In this document: piece after piece, positions 34,021 to 44,986 of the stretch
Numbering within the stretch: position 1 is the first letter of the stretch
How the letters are laid out: every line of letters starts with the position of its first letter
NCBI RefSeq assembly: GCF_000024545.1
Contig: NC_013947.1
Coordinates: 4,154,001-4,218,000, forward strand
Length of the DNA stretch: 64,000 bases
Direction of reading: 5' to 3'
Origin: Stackebrandtia nassauensis DSM 44728
Lineage (GTDB): Bacteria > Actinomycetota > Actinomycetes > Mycobacteriales > Micromonosporaceae
Program-made: the position numbers and the translations under genes
Notes under the pieces: generated by a model
What the model saw: the letters and a program-made list of their open reading frames with translations, nothing else
Database searches by the model: none
Told to the model about the DNA's origin: nothing

Positions 34021-35396
34021 CGCCGCGCCAACTTCGGAACGTGGTCCAAAAGCGCGACCTGCCGCAACATGTGGTCCAGACTCCCCGGCCCCATCCAACG
34101 CTCCACCGGAACCCCCAAGGCCCGCAACCGGTTGAGCGTGTTGTCGCGCTCCAGGTGCCACAGCCGAAACGCCAACTGGGTCCATTCCCGCTGCTGGGTC
34201 GGCCGCACCCCCGGCGGCAGTGTGTCCACCGCGACCAGCGGCCGCCCCGTCTGCGCCAACCGCGCCAGCCCCGAGGTGCTGCGCGGGTCCAGCAGCGGCG
34301 TGAGCATGATGATCGCCGCGCTGCCGGGCAGCTTGCGCGACACCAGCTGCCGTTCGGCGGCGGCGCGGATCTCGCCGCGCGACGGGTCCACATGGGTCAG
34401 CCAGTCCTGGACCAGCGCGTAGTGGCGACGTCCGCCACCGGCGCGCAGTCGACGGTTCTTGGAACCGAACTCGGCCATCGCCACCCGGTCGCCCTGCGAG
34501 GTGTAGTGCTCGGCGATGGCCGCCGCCGCCCGCACCGTCACGTCCAGCGAACTGGCCTGCCCGGGCTGCCCCACCTCGCTGAGGACGTCCAGCAGGATCA
34601 GCACATCCGCGTCGCGCTCCGAATAGGTCGCGTTGACGTGCAGTTCCCGTTGCCGCAGGCTCACCCGCCAGTCGATGCTGCGCAGCCGGTCCCCGGGCTG
34701 GAACCTGCGCACCTCCGCCAGTTCGCCGCCGTCGCCGGGACGGCGGGTGTGGTGCACGCCCGCCAGGCCCGCCGCGCGCGGCAGCGACTGCCGCGAGTCG
34801 AACAACGCCGCGCGGGGATACACCGTGAGGGTCTGCTTGGCGACGCTCAACTGCCGCGACCGCAGCAGACCGTCGCAGGCCAGCGCCCGCACCTCGATGG
34901 GGCCGAACCGGTGCAGTCCCCAGCGCCGCGTCACAGCCGTCAGCGGCAGCGACGCGTGTCCGTCGGCGGGCACCACCGCCGCCTGCCGGAAACCGCCGTG
35001 GCTCAACCGGATCCACTGCGACACCCGGGGCCGGGCGACCGCGACGATCTCCACCTCGTCCGGATTGGACACTTCGATCTCGGCCCGCAGCTCACCGCCC
35101 TCCAACAGCGGGGTCTCGGGCATCCCCAAAAGCCGCAGTTCCGGACTGCGGCGCGGGCGCCGAGTCAGCGACGCGGCCAGGCCCAACGCCAGCGGCATCG
35201 ACACCAGCAGCAGGTCCACGCGCCCCAGGATCAGTCCCAGCCCCAGGGCGACGATGACGACGATGAGGGCGCGCCGCAACGCGGGCGTGGGGTTCCAGTC
35301 GGTCTCGGTCCTCGGCGCGAACGGTGTCGACCTCGGGTGCTCGTAGCTGGCCGAACGCACCCGGTCGGACAGGTGGCCCATGGCTCCCAGTGACAT
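34017..35396 (-). CDS. DUF58 domain protein
   Basis: 459 residues. Two membrane helices (about 42-58 and 62-78) follow a Pro-rich N-terminus. The DUF58 signature HHTRRPGDGGELAEVRRFQPGDRLRSIDWRVSLRQRELHV is at about 220-260, after which a vWA-like fold begins with VLILLDVLSEVG. DUF58 proteins pair with MoxR ATPases and are thought to work in envelope or enzyme-maturation tasks. The ATG at 35396 overlaps the upstream stop (TGATG). The cognate moxR lies divergently at 37251 but is interrupted here. Confidence 0.92.
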   Translation of the reverse strand: MSLGAMGHLSDRVRSASYEHPRSTPFAPRTETDWNPTPALRRALIVVIVALGLGLILGRVDLLLVSMPLALGLAASLTRRPRRSPELRLLGMPETPLLEGGELRAEIEVSNPDEVEIVAVARPRVSQWIRLSHGGFRQAAVVPADGHASLPLTAVTRRWGLHRFGPIEVRALACDGLLRSRQLSVAKQTLTVYPRAALFDSRQSLPRAAGLAGVHHTRRPGDGGELAEVRRFQPGDRLRSIDWRVSLRQRELHVNATYSERDADVLILLDVLSEVGQPGQASSLDVTVRAAAAIAEHYTSQGDRVAMAEFGSKNRRLRAGGGRRHYALVQDWLTHVDPSRGEIRAAAERQLVSRKLPGSAAIIMLTPLLDPRSTSGLARLAQTGRPLVAVDTLPPGVRPTQQREWTQLAFRLWHLERDNTLNRLRALGVPVERWMGPGSLDHMLRQVALLDHVPKLARR

Positions 35397-35911
35397 CAGA
35401 TCCGCTCGATTCTCGTGATGAGGCGCTCCAGTTCCGCCCGCGACGGCGCCACAGCGACCGGGCGGACGCAGAAGCGGTACAGCTCGTCGCCCAGCAGCTG
35501 CCGAGCCCGCGGGCCGTCGTGGGCCAGTTCCACGCCGTGCCGCAGCCGCAGCCGTTCGGCGATCACCAGGATCAGGTTCTGCTGCACCACCCGCTGGAAG
35601 TCCTCGACGTCGCGCTGTCCCGACAGCCGCGACTCCCACCGCGACACCGAACCGAAGGACCGCGCCGCACCGGGCTCGGCGTGCACCGGCAGCAGGTCGT
35701 CCTGCTCCAGGTACGGGCTCCCCAGTGGAGCCGACAGCGTCGCGGCGGCGACGATCACCAGCGCCAGCAACCACAACTGCCACAGTGGAGCTTCCCAGTC
35801 GACGGAGCGCAGCGTCAGCCAGGCGGCCCCGGCCACCAGCAGCGGCAACCAGACCAGTTGCGCCGCCGCGAGTCTCGGGCGCCGCAGCCCCAGCACACCC
35901 TTGTCGGTCAC
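35396..35911 (-). CDS. Hypothetical membrane protein of the DUF58 operon
   Basis: 171 residues. Two membrane helices near the N-terminus (AAAQLVWLPLLVAGAAWLTL and LWQLWLLALVIVAAATLS) precede a cytoplasmic helical part, RDVEDFQRVVQQNLILVIAERLRLRHG, ending ELERLITRIERI. GTG start at 35911 overlaps the DUF4129 stop by 4 bases and its stop overlaps the DUF58 start by 1 base. No family recognised. Its place in the middle of the operon suggests it is a structural partner of DUF4129 and DUF58 proteins. Confidence 0.8.
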   Translation of the reverse strand: MTDKGVLGLRRPRLAAAQLVWLPLLVAGAAWLTLRSVDWEAPLWQLWLLALVIVAAATLSAPLGSPYLEQDDLLPVHAEPGAARSFGSVSRWESRLSGQRDVEDFQRVVQQNLILVIAERLRLRHGVELAHDGPRARQLLGDELYRFCVRPVAVAPSRAELERLITRIERI

Positions 35912-37116
35912 ACCGCCTCCACGGGTTCGGCGGGCTGTGCGGCGGCCAGTTGGGCGTCCACCGCCGCCAGCGCCGCGACGGCCCGCTGCCGCAGGTCCTC
36001 GCCGATCGCGTGCGGGCCGTACCGGGCCCGGCGGTAGGTGTCGGCCAGTTCGGTGAGGGCCTCGGCGTCGACGTTGGCGGCCGCCATGACCCGCGCGACG
36101 AGTTCGCCCGGGGTCTCGGAGGCCAGCCGCGCCAGGCCCGCGGCGGCCGCCGCGCGTTCCAGTCGCTGCCAGCAGTCGATGACGCCGCGCCGGGGATCGG
36201 CCGCGGCCTCGACGTCGCTGAGCCCTTCGGCGACGGCCTCGCGCAGCACCTCCACCTCGGGCCGCGGCTCCTCGGGCTCGGGTACGACGAGGGCGGGCTT
36301 CTCCCGCCTGCGGGGCCACCACCCGAACAGGGCGGCGCCGATCCGGTACAGCAGGTACCCGGCCAGGGCCACCAGACCCAGGATCACCAGCCACTTCAGG
36401 GCCAGCAGCGTGAACTCGCCCAGTTCGCGCAGCCAGCCCGGCGGCCCTTCGGGGTCCTTGTCGGCGGCCTGATCCTTCGCGGACGACTCGAGCGCTGTGG
36501 ATGGCTGCGCCGACGCGGTCGGGCTGCTCTCACCACTGGATTCGGCGCCACTCGAGCTGGGCTCGGGTTCCCCGGATTCCCCGCCGGGGGTGTCGGACGG
36601 TTCGGGTTCGGCCCCGCCGACGTGATCCGACAGCTCGTCGTACAGCTCGGGGGTCAGCTCGTCGCGGTACTTGTCGACGTCGTCCTGGGTGAGCTCTCCG
36701 GCGAGCTCGTCCAGCAGCTGCTCCCGCCGGTCGGAGTCCAGGCTGTCCCACAGCTTCTGCAGCTCGCCGGGCGAGAACTCCCCCAGGTGCCGCTTGGCCA
36801 GCTCCAGCAGCAGGTCGTCGGACAGCACCTGCGACAGCTTGGCCAGTTCCTCGCTGCTGAGTTCCTCGCCCAGCTTGTCCAGCAGCCCCGGCGGCAGGTC
36901 GGCGGCGTCGGCGGACCGCAGGTCGACACCGGCGGGGAACTCGGAGTACAAGTCCTTGGGCAGGTGCTCGGCCACCTCGGACGGCACCCCCTCGGGTACA
37001 CCGGGCGAGGCCAGCCGGTGACCCGACAGCGTCGCCGAGGCGACCAGCCAGGCCAGGACGGCGAACCCGAGGGCCACCACCAGCACGGGTGCCCACGATC
37101 GCCAACGTCGTCTCAC
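35908..37116 (-). CDS. DUF4129 membrane protein
   Basis: 402 residues. An N-terminal membrane helix (about 9-28, VLVVALGFAVLAWLVASATL) is followed by an unusually acidic, Leu-rich external region built on motifs such as LPPGLLDKLGEELSSEELAKL and FSPGELQKLWDSLDSDRREQLL. A Ser/Glu/Pro-rich linker, a second helix (LALKWLVILGLVALAGYLLY) and the C-terminal DUF4129 domain (VIDCWQRLERAAAAAG ... LTELADTYRRARYG) complete it. Start GTG 37116 was chosen for GGGAG upstream. First gene of the four-gene operon. Confidence 0.88.
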   Translation of the reverse strand: MRRRWRSWAPVLVVALGFAVLAWLVASATLSGHRLASPGVPEGVPSEVAEHLPKDLYSEFPAGVDLRSADAADLPPGLLDKLGEELSSEELAKLSQVLSDDLLLELAKRHLGEFSPGELQKLWDSLDSDRREQLLDELAGELTQDDVDKYRDELTPELYDELSDHVGGAEPEPSDTPGGESGEPEPSSSGAESSGESSPTASAQPSTALESSAKDQAADKDPEGPPGWLRELGEFTLLALKWLVILGLVALAGYLLYRIGAALFGWWPRRREKPALVVPEPEEPRPEVEVLREAVAEGLSDVEAAADPRRGVIDCWQRLERAAAAAGLARLASETPGELVARVMAAANVDAEALTELADTYRRARYGPHAIGEDLRQRAVAALAAVDAQLAAAQPAEPVEAV

Positions 37117-37250
37117 GAATCGTTCTCCCGGGGAGCGTGGTTGAGCGTCCGAAGGAGAGGATATGTCGATACGTCCACCACGGGGCGCTGGCGTCGGTGA
37201 GTCACAATGGCGGAACGCGAAATCCCCGACGGGCCCCACGAGGAGAATTG

Positions 37251-38261
<1,011 letters not shown>

Positions 38262-38264
38262 CGG

Positions 38265-38972
38265 CTACGGCAGGCTGGCGACGAGTTCGGAGACCTCGCG
38301 GCGGCGTCCGGTGTAGAACGGGACCTCCTCGCGGACGTGCAGCCGGGCCCGGGAGGCGCGCAGGTCGCGCATCAGGTCGACGATGCGGTGCAGTTCGTCG
38401 GCCTCGAAGGCCAGGATCCACTCGTAGTCGCCCAGCGCGAACGACGACACGGTGTTGGCGCGCACGTCCGGGTAGGGCCGCGCCATCTTGCCGTGCTCGG
38501 ACAGCATGGTGCGCCGCTCCTCGTCGGGCAGCAGGTACCAGTCGTAGGAACGCACGAACGGGTAGACGCACAGGTAGGCGCGCGGTTCCTCGTCGTTGAG
38601 GAACGCCGGGATGTGGCTCTTGTTGAACTCGGCGGGCCGGTGCAGGGCCATGTTGGACCACACCGGTTCCAGGTGACGGCCCAGCGCCGTGCGGCGGAAC
38701 TGCGCGTAGGCGTCCTGCAGTTCGTCGCTGGACGCGGCGTGCCACCACACCATGACGTCGGCGTCGGCGCGCAGTCCCGACACCTCGTAGGTGCCCCGGA
38801 CGGTGACACCCTTCTCGTTGAGGTGACCGAACAGCGACTCGACCTCACCGGCGAGGTCGTCTCGCAGCGCCGGCAGCGGCGTGGCGGCCTTGAAGACCGA
38901 CCACATCGTGTACCGGATGGTCTCGTTGAGTTCCTTGATACGCGCGGCTTTGGGATTGGCACCTTCAGACAT
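38265..38972 (-). CDS. hemQ: Coproheme decarboxylase (chlorite-dismutase family)
   Basis: 235 residues. [16 protein letters not shown] is the actinobacterial ChdC N-terminus. Conserved blocks are [34 protein letters not shown], the catalytic-Tyr region [17 protein letters not shown], the axial-His region [20 protein letters not shown] and [15 protein letters not shown]. It decarboxylates coproheme III to haem b, the last step of the coproporphyrin pathway. ATG 38972 was chosen to fit the family start. It is separated from hemY by a TetR gene on the same strand. Confidence 0.95.
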   Translation of the reverse strand: MSEGANPKAARIKELNETIRYTMWSVFKAATPLPALRDDLAGEVESLFGHLNEKGVTVRGTYEVSGLRADADVMVWWHAASSDELQDAYAQFRRTALGRHLEPVWSNMALHRPAEFNKSHIPAFLNDEEPRAYLCVYPFVRSYDWYLLPDEERRTMLSEHGKMARPYPDVRANTVSSFALGDYEWILAFEADELHRIVDLMRDLRASRARLHVREEVPFYTGRRREVSELVASLP

Positions 38973-39030
38973 GGTCAGATTTTCGCTCACGCCCCAACCG
39001 TGTTCTACATGGGGTCGAACCTTGGCCGGG

Positions 39031-39687
39031 TCAGTCACCCTCGCGCCGCAGCGCCACGTCGAATCCGGTCAGCATCGCGTCCAGCGCGAAGTCGAACCGC
39101 GACCGCGCCGCCCCGGCCTCGCGCGCGGCCCGCGCCAGCAGCGGGTACTCGGATTCGTCCAGTGCGGACAGCTGCTCCAGCTGCCCCCGGGTGTGCTGGG
39201 CGTCGTCGTGGGCGGCCTGGGCCAGGGCCGTGGCCTGTCCGACGACGAAGCCGGTCATCGAGTAGACGACGGCCAGCGCCTCGTCGGGCGTGAAACCGTC
39301 CCGGCACAACGCTTCCAGGGTCGCCTCGACCATGCGCAGGTTCGCGGGGGTGGTCGCCGGACGGGTGGCGACCAGCGGCAGCACCGCCGGATGGGCCAAC
39401 AGCGTGTCCAACAGCGACCGGGCGTAGTCGCGCAACACGTCGGGCCACCGCGCCTGCCCGAACCGGGGTGCCTCGGCGAGCGTGACGACCTGCTCGACCA
39501 GGCCGTCCAGGAGCGCGTCCTTGTTCGGGATGTGGTGGTAGAGCGTCATGGCCTCCACCCCCAGTTCGGCGCCCAGACGGCGCATCGACAGCGCCTTGAG
39601 CCCCTCGCGGTCGGCCAGTCGCAGCGCGGCGTCCAGGATCGCCTGCCGGGTCAGGCCCGCGCGTTGACCTTGGGTCCGACCGGCCAC
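39031..39687 (-). CDS. TetR-family regulator with TetR_C_1 domain
   Basis: 218 residues. [53 protein letters not shown] is a typical HTH of the tetracycline-repressor-like subgroup, followed by the TetR_C_1 effector domain ([20 protein letters not shown]). GTG 39687 has GGGAGG 9 bases upstream. A perfect palindrome overlapping the hemY stop codon lies 22 bp upstream. It sits between hemY and hemQ, so it may control hemQ and itself; a link to haem synthesis is only suggested by position. Confidence 0.9.
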   Translation of the reverse strand: MAGRTQGQRAGLTRQAILDAALRLADREGLKALSMRRLGAELGVEAMTLYHHIPNKDALLDGLVEQVVTLAEAPRFGQARWPDVLRDYARSLLDTLLAHPAVLPLVATRPATTPANLRMVEATLEALCRDGFTPDEALAVVYSMTGFVVGQATALAQAAHDDAQHTRGQLEQLSALDESEYPLLARAAREAGAARSRFDFALDAMLTGFDVALRREGD

Positions 39688-39708
39688 GACGACGCTCCCT
39701 CCCTGATT

Positions 39709-39721
39709 CTTACGTCGTAAG
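39709..39721. promoter_or_regulatory. TetR operator overlapping the hemY stop codon
   Basis: CTTACGTCGTAAG is a perfect 13-bp palindrome. TTACGNCGTAA sites are typical for TetR_C_1 regulators. It covers the last codons and TAA stop of hemY and ends 22 bp before the TetR start, so a promoter for TetR and perhaps hemQ must lie within the hemY 3' end. Confidence 0.65.
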
Positions 39722-41143
39722 TGTAGCGTGGACGGCCTCGGCGGCGGCCCGTCCCGACGCGACACAGGCCGGAATCCCCACCCCGTCGGCCAACGCCCCG
39801 GCCAACGCGATCGGATGCTCGGCCAGCGCCGCCCGGGCCCGCCGGATCCGGTCGGCGTGCCCCGCCGAGTACTGCGGCAACCCGCCACCCCAGCGATCCA
39901 CGGCGACCGCTCGCGGCCGTGGCAACTCCATGCCGAGCACAGCCGACAGTTCGGCATGCGCGATGTCGGCCAGTTCGGCGTCGTCGCGCTGCAGGACCTG
40001 CTCCTCGCCGTACCGGCCCAACGACACCCGTACGAGGCTGAGCCCGGGCCGCGCCAGATGGGGCCACTTCCGCGTGAAGAACGTCGCGGCCTTGATGGTG
40101 CGGCCCTCCGTCGCGGGCACCAGGAACCCCGACCGCTGCGGCAGTTCCACCCCACCCAACGCCAACGTCACCAACGCGATGCTGGCGTAGTCGAGCACAC
40201 CCAGCTCAGCGGCGGCGGCAGCCTCCACATCGGCCAGCAACCGCGCCGCCGGACGAGCGGGCGTGGCCAACACCAACGCGTCGCACTCGATGACGCGCGG
40301 CGTGCGGGTGTCACCGGCGACGCAACGCCACCCCTCGGGCGTGCGCCGCAGTTCCCGCACCGGCTTGCCCAACACGATCTCGGCTGCGGCGGCGGTGGCC
40401 GTGGCCTCGACCAACCGCGACAGTCCACCCTCGACGGAACCGAAGACTGGCGGGACCGACGAAGCCGAACCCGAAGCGGCAGCCCCGAACGCGGCCGAAC
40501 CCGCCGATGGCGCACCCGCTACGGGCGGCAGACAATCCGCCACCGCCCCGGCCAAGGTGTCGTGCCGTCGAGCGGCAGCCGCCAACTGCGGCACCGTCAC
40601 GTCCACCGACAGTCCATCGGCCCGTCCCGAGTAGACACCACCCAGCAGCGGATCGACGAGCCGATCGACGATCTCGTCGCCGAAATGCTTACGCACCAAC
40701 GCTCCGACGGTCACGTCCTCATCGCCGAGGATCGGCCCGTCCCCCACCGGTTCTTGCTCCAACCGTTCACGGCCCGCCGGGCTCAGCACACCCGCCACAT
40801 CGTCGGCCCGCGCCGGGACCCCCATGACGGTACGACGCGGCAGATCGCGCAGCTCGTCATCGATGACCAATGCCGCCGGAGCCGCCGCCGGATGAACCAG
40901 CCGCGCCCCCAACCCGACGGTCTCAGCCAACGCCTTGGCCTCGGGCCGCCGCACCAGGAACGTCTCGGCACCGGTCTCCACCGGCACCCCCGCCAGCTCA
41001 CCGGTACGGATCTTGCCGCCCAGCCGAGGCGCCTGCTCCACCACGGTGATCCGCAGCTCCGGACCACCCAGCTCCCGCAACCGCTGCGCCGCCGCGAGCC
41101 CGGCGATACCGCCACCGACCACGACGACGTGCCGCGGTGTCAT
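39710..41143 (-). CDS. hemY: Protoporphyrinogen/coproporphyrinogen oxidase
   Basis: 477 residues. The FAD motif [21 protein letters not shown] and the following [27 protein letters not shown] and [18 protein letters not shown] are the HemY signature blocks. The C-terminus has [16 protein letters not shown]. In Gram-positive bacteria with HemQ this enzyme oxidises coproporphyrinogen III to coproporphyrin III. Its ATG overlaps the hemE stop (ATGA), so both are one operon. A low-complexity Ala/Ser/Gly stretch near residue 215-235 is an unusual insertion. Confidence 0.95.
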   Translation of the reverse strand: MTPRHVVVVGGGIAGLAAAQRLRELGGPELRITVVEQAPRLGGKIRTGELAGVPVETGAETFLVRRPEAKALAETVGLGARLVHPAAAPAALVIDDELRDLPRRTVMGVPARADDVAGVLSPAGRERLEQEPVGDGPILGDEDVTVGALVRKHFGDEIVDRLVDPLLGGVYSGRADGLSVDVTVPQLAAAARRHDTLAGAVADCLPPVAGAPSAGSAAFGAAASGSASSVPPVFGSVEGGLSRLVEATATAAAAEIVLGKPVRELRRTPEGWRCVAGDTRTPRVIECDALVLATPARPAARLLADVEAAAAAELGVLDYASIALVTLALGGVELPQRSGFLVPATEGRTIKAATFFTRKWPHLARPGLSLVRVSLGRYGEEQVLQRDDAELADIAHAELSAVLGMELPRPRAVAVDRWGGGLPQYSAGHADRIRRARAALAEHPIALAGALADGVGIPACVASGRAAAEAVHATLTT

Positions 41144-42177
41144 CGCGCGCTGAACCTGTGCACGTACTCCACGGTCTTGGTGAGCGCGTCCGCGTCCGTC
41201 TCCGGCAACACGCCATGCCCCAGGTTGAAGATGTGTCCCTTGGCGGCCTTGCCCTCGGCCAGCACCCGCCGCACCTCATGGGCCAGCACGTCCTCGGGAG
41301 CGAACAGCGTCGTCGGGTCCAGGTTGCCCTGCAACGCCCGATCCCCGACCAGCCCGGCCGCCTCGGTCAACGGAATCCGCCAGTCAACGCCCACGACGTC
41401 GGCGCCGACCTCACCCATGGCCGCCAACAGATGCCCGGCACCCACACCAAAGTGGATACGCGGTACCCCGGGCCGGGCCACGGCACTCAACACCGCCGCC
41501 GAATGCGGCGCCACGAACATCCCGTAATCCGCGGCCGACAACGCCCCGGCCCACGAGTCGAACAACTGCACCGCGTTGGCCCCCGCGTCTATCTGTACCT
41601 TGAGGAACGACGCGGTGATACCGGCCAACCGCCCACACAGCGCGTGCCACACGTCCGGAGCCCCGTGCATGAGCGCCTTGGTCTTGGCGTACGTCCGCGA
41701 CGGCCCACCCTCCACAAGGTAACTGGCCAGCGTGAACGGCGCCCCCGCGAACCCGATCAGCGGCGTGGCCCCCAGCTCCTCACGCAGCATCCCCACGGCC
41801 TCGGTGATGTACGGCACGTCCTCAGGAGTCAGATCCCGCAACGCCTCCACACCCGCCATGTCCCGGATCGGTTGCCCCACAACAGGTCCAGTACCCGCAA
41901 CGATATCGACGTCCACACCGACAGCGGCCAGAGGCACCACGATGTCCGAAAAGAAGATCGCCGCGTCCACCCCATGTCTGCGCACCGGCTGCATGGTGAT
42001 CTCCCGGATCATGTCGGGAGTCCGGCACGCCGTCAACATCGGAGTATCAGCACGCAGCGCCCGGTATTCCGGCAGCGACCTGCCCGCCTGCCGCATGAAC
42101 CACACCGGGGTACGCGGAGTCTCCTCCCCCCGGCAGGCTCGCAGGAACGGCGACTGCGAGACGTCTTCAGTAGTCAT
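41140..42177 (-). CDS. hemE: Uroporphyrinogen decarboxylase
   Basis: 345 residues. [19 protein letters not shown] is the substrate-binding N-terminal signature, [21 protein letters not shown] contains the catalytic Asp, and [20 protein letters not shown] the second conserved block; the C-terminus has [16 protein letters not shown]. It converts uroporphyrinogen III to coproporphyrinogen III, feeding HemY. First gene of the hemE-hemY operon. Confidence 0.97.
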   Translation of the reverse strand: MTTEDVSQSPFLRACRGEETPRTPVWFMRQAGRSLPEYRALRADTPMLTACRTPDMIREITMQPVRRHGVDAAIFFSDIVVPLAAVGVDVDIVAGTGPVVGQPIRDMAGVEALRDLTPEDVPYITEAVGMLREELGATPLIGFAGAPFTLASYLVEGGPSRTYAKTKALMHGAPDVWHALCGRLAGITASFLKVQIDAGANAVQLFDSWAGALSAADYGMFVAPHSAAVLSAVARPGVPRIHFGVGAGHLLAAMGEVGADVVGVDWRIPLTEAAGLVGDRALQGNLDPTTLFAPEDVLAHEVRRVLAEGKAAKGHIFNLGHGVLPETDADALTKTVEYVHRFSAR

Positions 42178-42269
42178 AGCGAGTCATGGTCCCACGCTCA
42201 GCGCTCGAACCGCGACGTGACCACGCCGTGGTCACCCAGACCACAGCCGCCACACCCAAAACCGCCCCA

Positions 42270-42491
42270 TCAACCCCCCGAATACCGCGCCACCCTCGCC
42301 GCGAGCCCCGCCTTGACCAACGGCCACTCCGACTCCACCACCGAGAACATCGCCGAATCCCGCAACCGCCCGTCCTCCCCGGGCGCCCACGAGAACGACC
42401 AACTCCGCAACACCCCCTCAAACGTGGCCCCCAACCGCTCCAACCGGACCAGCGTCCCCTCCAGCACCGGAACGTCTAGGTACGAGGCCAT
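42270..42491 (-). pseudogene. Internally deleted GNAT acetyltransferase remnant
   Basis: The 73-residue frame starts like a RimJ/RimL GNAT (DVPVLEGTLVRLE) and then passes directly to a typical GNAT end, RLGATFEGVLRSWSFSW followed by DGRLRDSAMFSVVESEWPLVKAGL. The middle of the fold, including the acetyl-CoA-binding motif, about 110-120 residues, is absent. The junction is in frame at LVRLE/RLGAT, consistent with recombination across the similar RLE/RLG coding stretch. It may still be translated, but cannot be an active acetyltransferase. Confidence 0.7.
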
Positions 42492-42566
42492 GATGACTCC
42501 TTACTCGCCAGGACCTCGAATCGTAGAAGAAACGGCCCACGTTCCCCATCGCCTGTGCCACGAGTC

Positions 42567-43382
42567 TCACCCGCTCGGCCTCCGCAGCCGATAGACCCGA
42601 TCGCTGAGCTTGCCGATCAGCCGATACACATGCCACAGACAGTCCCCGAGCGCGATGTCATAGTTGGAGCGTCCATACCGGCTCACATAACGCTCCGGCT
42701 CGCGCAGCAGCCTGGCGGCGTGGAGCAGTTTCCGGCCGCCCTTACCCGTCGTTTCCTGCCCCCGTTCGCCCCACTGCGTCCCGAGGACGAGCCGCCGTTC
42801 AATGCTCAACCCCGACGCCATCATCGCGGCTTCGGAACGTGTCGGGTCCATACTCGACGGGATGCAACCCATCGTCGAGAACAGCCACGCCGCCTCATTC
42901 GGCTCCAAAGTGTCGGTGGCGAACATCTGGTAGACCAGCGCCGTCCCATCGGGTTTGAGGACGCGGCGAAACTCGGCGTAAGCCGCGTCCAGGTCCTCCA
43001 CATGGCACAGTGTGTCGCGGCACCACACCAGGTCTACGGACGCGTCCGCGACCGGGAGGGCTTGCGCGGTCCCCGCCTCGAACGTCACCGCAGCCGTCGA
43101 CTCAGGACGGGCTTGGCTCTTGGCGATATCGATGTGACGCGGCACCGGGTCCACCCCGTGGACTCGCAATCCGAACCGGTCGGCCAGCTCGAACGCATGG
43201 CCACCTTCGCCGCAACCCACATCCAGCGCCCTGGCCCCGGCTGGCAGGCCGATCTCGGCGACGAGGTCGAACAGCATGCCCGGCCCGCACGGGTCGAGGC
43301 TCACGTCGAGGGCGTCGTTGAACTCGGCTTCGACCTCGGCGTAAGCCTCGTAGCTGCGGGCCAGGAACTGTGGGTCGGTCAT
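42567..43382 (-). CDS. SAM-dependent methyltransferase
   Basis: 271 residues. Motif I is ALDVGCGEGGHAFELADRFG, then VHGVDPVPRHIDIAK, FEAGTAQALPVADASVDLVWCRDTLCHVEDL and the FRRVLKPDGTALVYQ segment, so it is a class I enzyme of the Methyltransf_11/UbiE-like group. The C-terminal region with YVSRYGRSNYDIALGDCLWHVYRLIGKL is poorly conserved and may hold the acceptor site. Substrate unknown. It is a single gene upstream of the GNAT remnant. Confidence 0.9.
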   Translation of the reverse strand: MTDPQFLARSYEAYAEVEAEFNDALDVSLDPCGPGMLFDLVAEIGLPAGARALDVGCGEGGHAFELADRFGLRVHGVDPVPRHIDIAKSQARPESTAAVTFEAGTAQALPVADASVDLVWCRDTLCHVEDLDAAYAEFRRVLKPDGTALVYQMFATDTLEPNEAAWLFSTMGCIPSSMDPTRSEAAMMASGLSIERRLVLGTQWGERGQETTGKGGRKLLHAARLLREPERYVSRYGRSNYDIALGDCLWHVYRLIGKLSDRVYRLRRPSG

Positions 43383-43436
43383 GCCGGACGACGCTACGCA
43401 TCATCCGCCGTCCGGCGCGCCCGATTTTCGTGGCGG

Positions 43437-44807
43437 TCAGCGCACCTCGATGTAGTCCAGTTCGGCGAAGGCGGTGCCCTTGCCGAAGCGCAGCGTGTTC
43501 CAGCCAGCTTTCAGGTCGACGTCCACGTTGGCCTGTTGCCAGTTGTCCCAGCCGGTGATCGGGTAGGTCACCGCGCCGACTTCGGTGCCGTTGACCGAGA
43601 CCTTGTGGCTGGAGGGTTCCTGGGAGCCGTTGGCGAAGCCGACCGAGACGGTGTGGTTGCCCGCGCTGGGGGTGTACACGTCGATGTCCACATAGCTGTC
43701 GGCGTGGTCGATGTAGGCCACGACTTTGCCTTGGGAGGCGCCGGCGGCGTTGTCGCGGACCTTGCAGTTGTTGACCTTGCCGTTCTCGCCTTCGTAGCGG
43801 ACTCGGCTGCCTCGGACCACCGGGAGGTCTCCGGCCCAGCCGAGGTCGGCCAGGTAGACGCTGCGGCCGTCGCCGACGTGGCCGTGGAAGAAGATGTGGT
43901 CGACGCCGTCGGAGCCGCGAACCACGTCGGCTCCGCCGGGTCCGTTGACGGCGCCGTCCACGCTGGAGCCCGTGATGAGGGGGCGGAATGCCTTCTTGAA
44001 GGGGCCGGTCAGGGAGGTGGAGGTGGCGTAGCTGGTGAAGTAGCTGTCGTTCCAGTATTCGCCGCCCGCGTAGAACAGGACGTAGTTGCCGCCCTGTTTG
44101 ACCATGACCGGGGCTTCCAGGATGCCGCGTTCGGCGTCCTGGTCGTTGCGCAGGATCTCGATGCGGTCGCCGATGAAGTTGACGCCGTCGGCGCTGGTCT
44201 CCTGGAGGTAGACCACCGGGGGTTTGCCGATGGCGTTGGCGTCGGTCTTGTAGATCAGGTAGTGCTTGTCGCCGTCGGTGAAGGAGGACGCGTCGATGGC
44301 GCCGCCTTCGTCGGCGGGGCACACGATGGGTTTGTCGCCGACGGGTTCGAAGGGGCCCTCGGGTTTGGCGGAGGTGGCCGCGCCGATGCACTGGCGGTCG
44401 GGGCTGATGCTGTGGGCGGTGTAGTAGAGCAGGTAGGAGCCGTCGGGGCGCTGGGAGACGTCGGGGGCCCAGGTGCGGCCCGGTTGGGCCCAGGCGCCGA
44501 GTTTCGGCAGGCCGTCGGCTCCGGTCATGGCCCATTCGCCGCCGGGTTTGTCGGAGGTCGCGACCGGGAGGTTCTGGCCGCCGTTGGTGGCGTAGGCGTA
44601 GTACTTGTCGCCGAACTTGCTGACGTCCGGGTCGGGGAAGTTGCCGCCGATGACGATCTGCGGGGCGACGGCCTTGGCGTCGGCGCCCTCGGCTTTCGCG
44701 TCGGGGCTGAGGGTGATCCAGGCGGCGGACGACACCGCGATGGCGGCGGCGATGCCGAGGGTGAGCAGTTTGCGGCTACGGACGAACGACAGGGCGTTTG
44801 TGAGCAT
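43437..44807 (-). CDS. Secreted glycoside hydrolase family 43 enzyme with C-terminal CBM
   Basis: 456 residues. A signal peptide spans about residues 1-40 (LLTLGIAAAIAVSSAAWITL). The GH43 five-bladed propeller starts at GNFPDPDVSKFGDKYYAYAT (catalytic base Asp in PDPD), continues with WAPDVSQRPDGSYLLYYTA, the pKa-modulating Asp in AIDASSF and the general acid Glu in ILEAPVMVKQGG. The last 130 residues (RVRYEGENGKVNNCKV ... AFAELDYIEVR) are a CBM35/CBM6-like jelly roll. It probably acts on arabinose- or xylose-containing polysaccharides outside the cell. ATG 44807 was chosen for the signal peptide. Confidence 0.92.
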   Translation of the reverse strand: MLTNALSFVRSRKLLTLGIAAAIAVSSAAWITLSPDAKAEGADAKAVAPQIVIGGNFPDPDVSKFGDKYYAYATNGGQNLPVATSDKPGGEWAMTGADGLPKLGAWAQPGRTWAPDVSQRPDGSYLLYYTAHSISPDRQCIGAATSAKPEGPFEPVGDKPIVCPADEGGAIDASSFTDGDKHYLIYKTDANAIGKPPVVYLQETSADGVNFIGDRIEILRNDQDAERGILEAPVMVKQGGNYVLFYAGGEYWNDSYFTSYATSTSLTGPFKKAFRPLITGSSVDGAVNGPGGADVVRGSDGVDHIFFHGHVGDGRSVYLADLGWAGDLPVVRGSRVRYEGENGKVNNCKVRDNAAGASQGKVVAYIDHADSYVDIDVYTPSAGNHTVSVGFANGSQEPSSHKVSVNGTEVGAVTYPITGWDNWQQANVDVDLKAGWNTLRFGKGTAFAELDYIEVR

Positions 44808-44986
44808 GGGTGCCGGGCTTTCACAATCGGGGGCTGATCGTGAAACAGTACTGAAATCAAAGATTCCAGACAAGGTTTACAACGATAAAACTGCTATAGC
44901 CGAACGAAACCGAACGTCCGGCTCGGGGCGGGCCGGGATTCGCCAGCAGCGCCCGACGGCGATCGTCCGTGTGACATGGTGCTCGG

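Noticed and set aside
33262..34422. A plus-strand open frame encoding a (Pro-Ala)n tract over the microsatellite
   Set aside because: The PA run is just the hexamer repeat read in one frame; the rest of the frame is antisense to the DUF58-operon membrane gene and DUF58 itself and has no family similarity.
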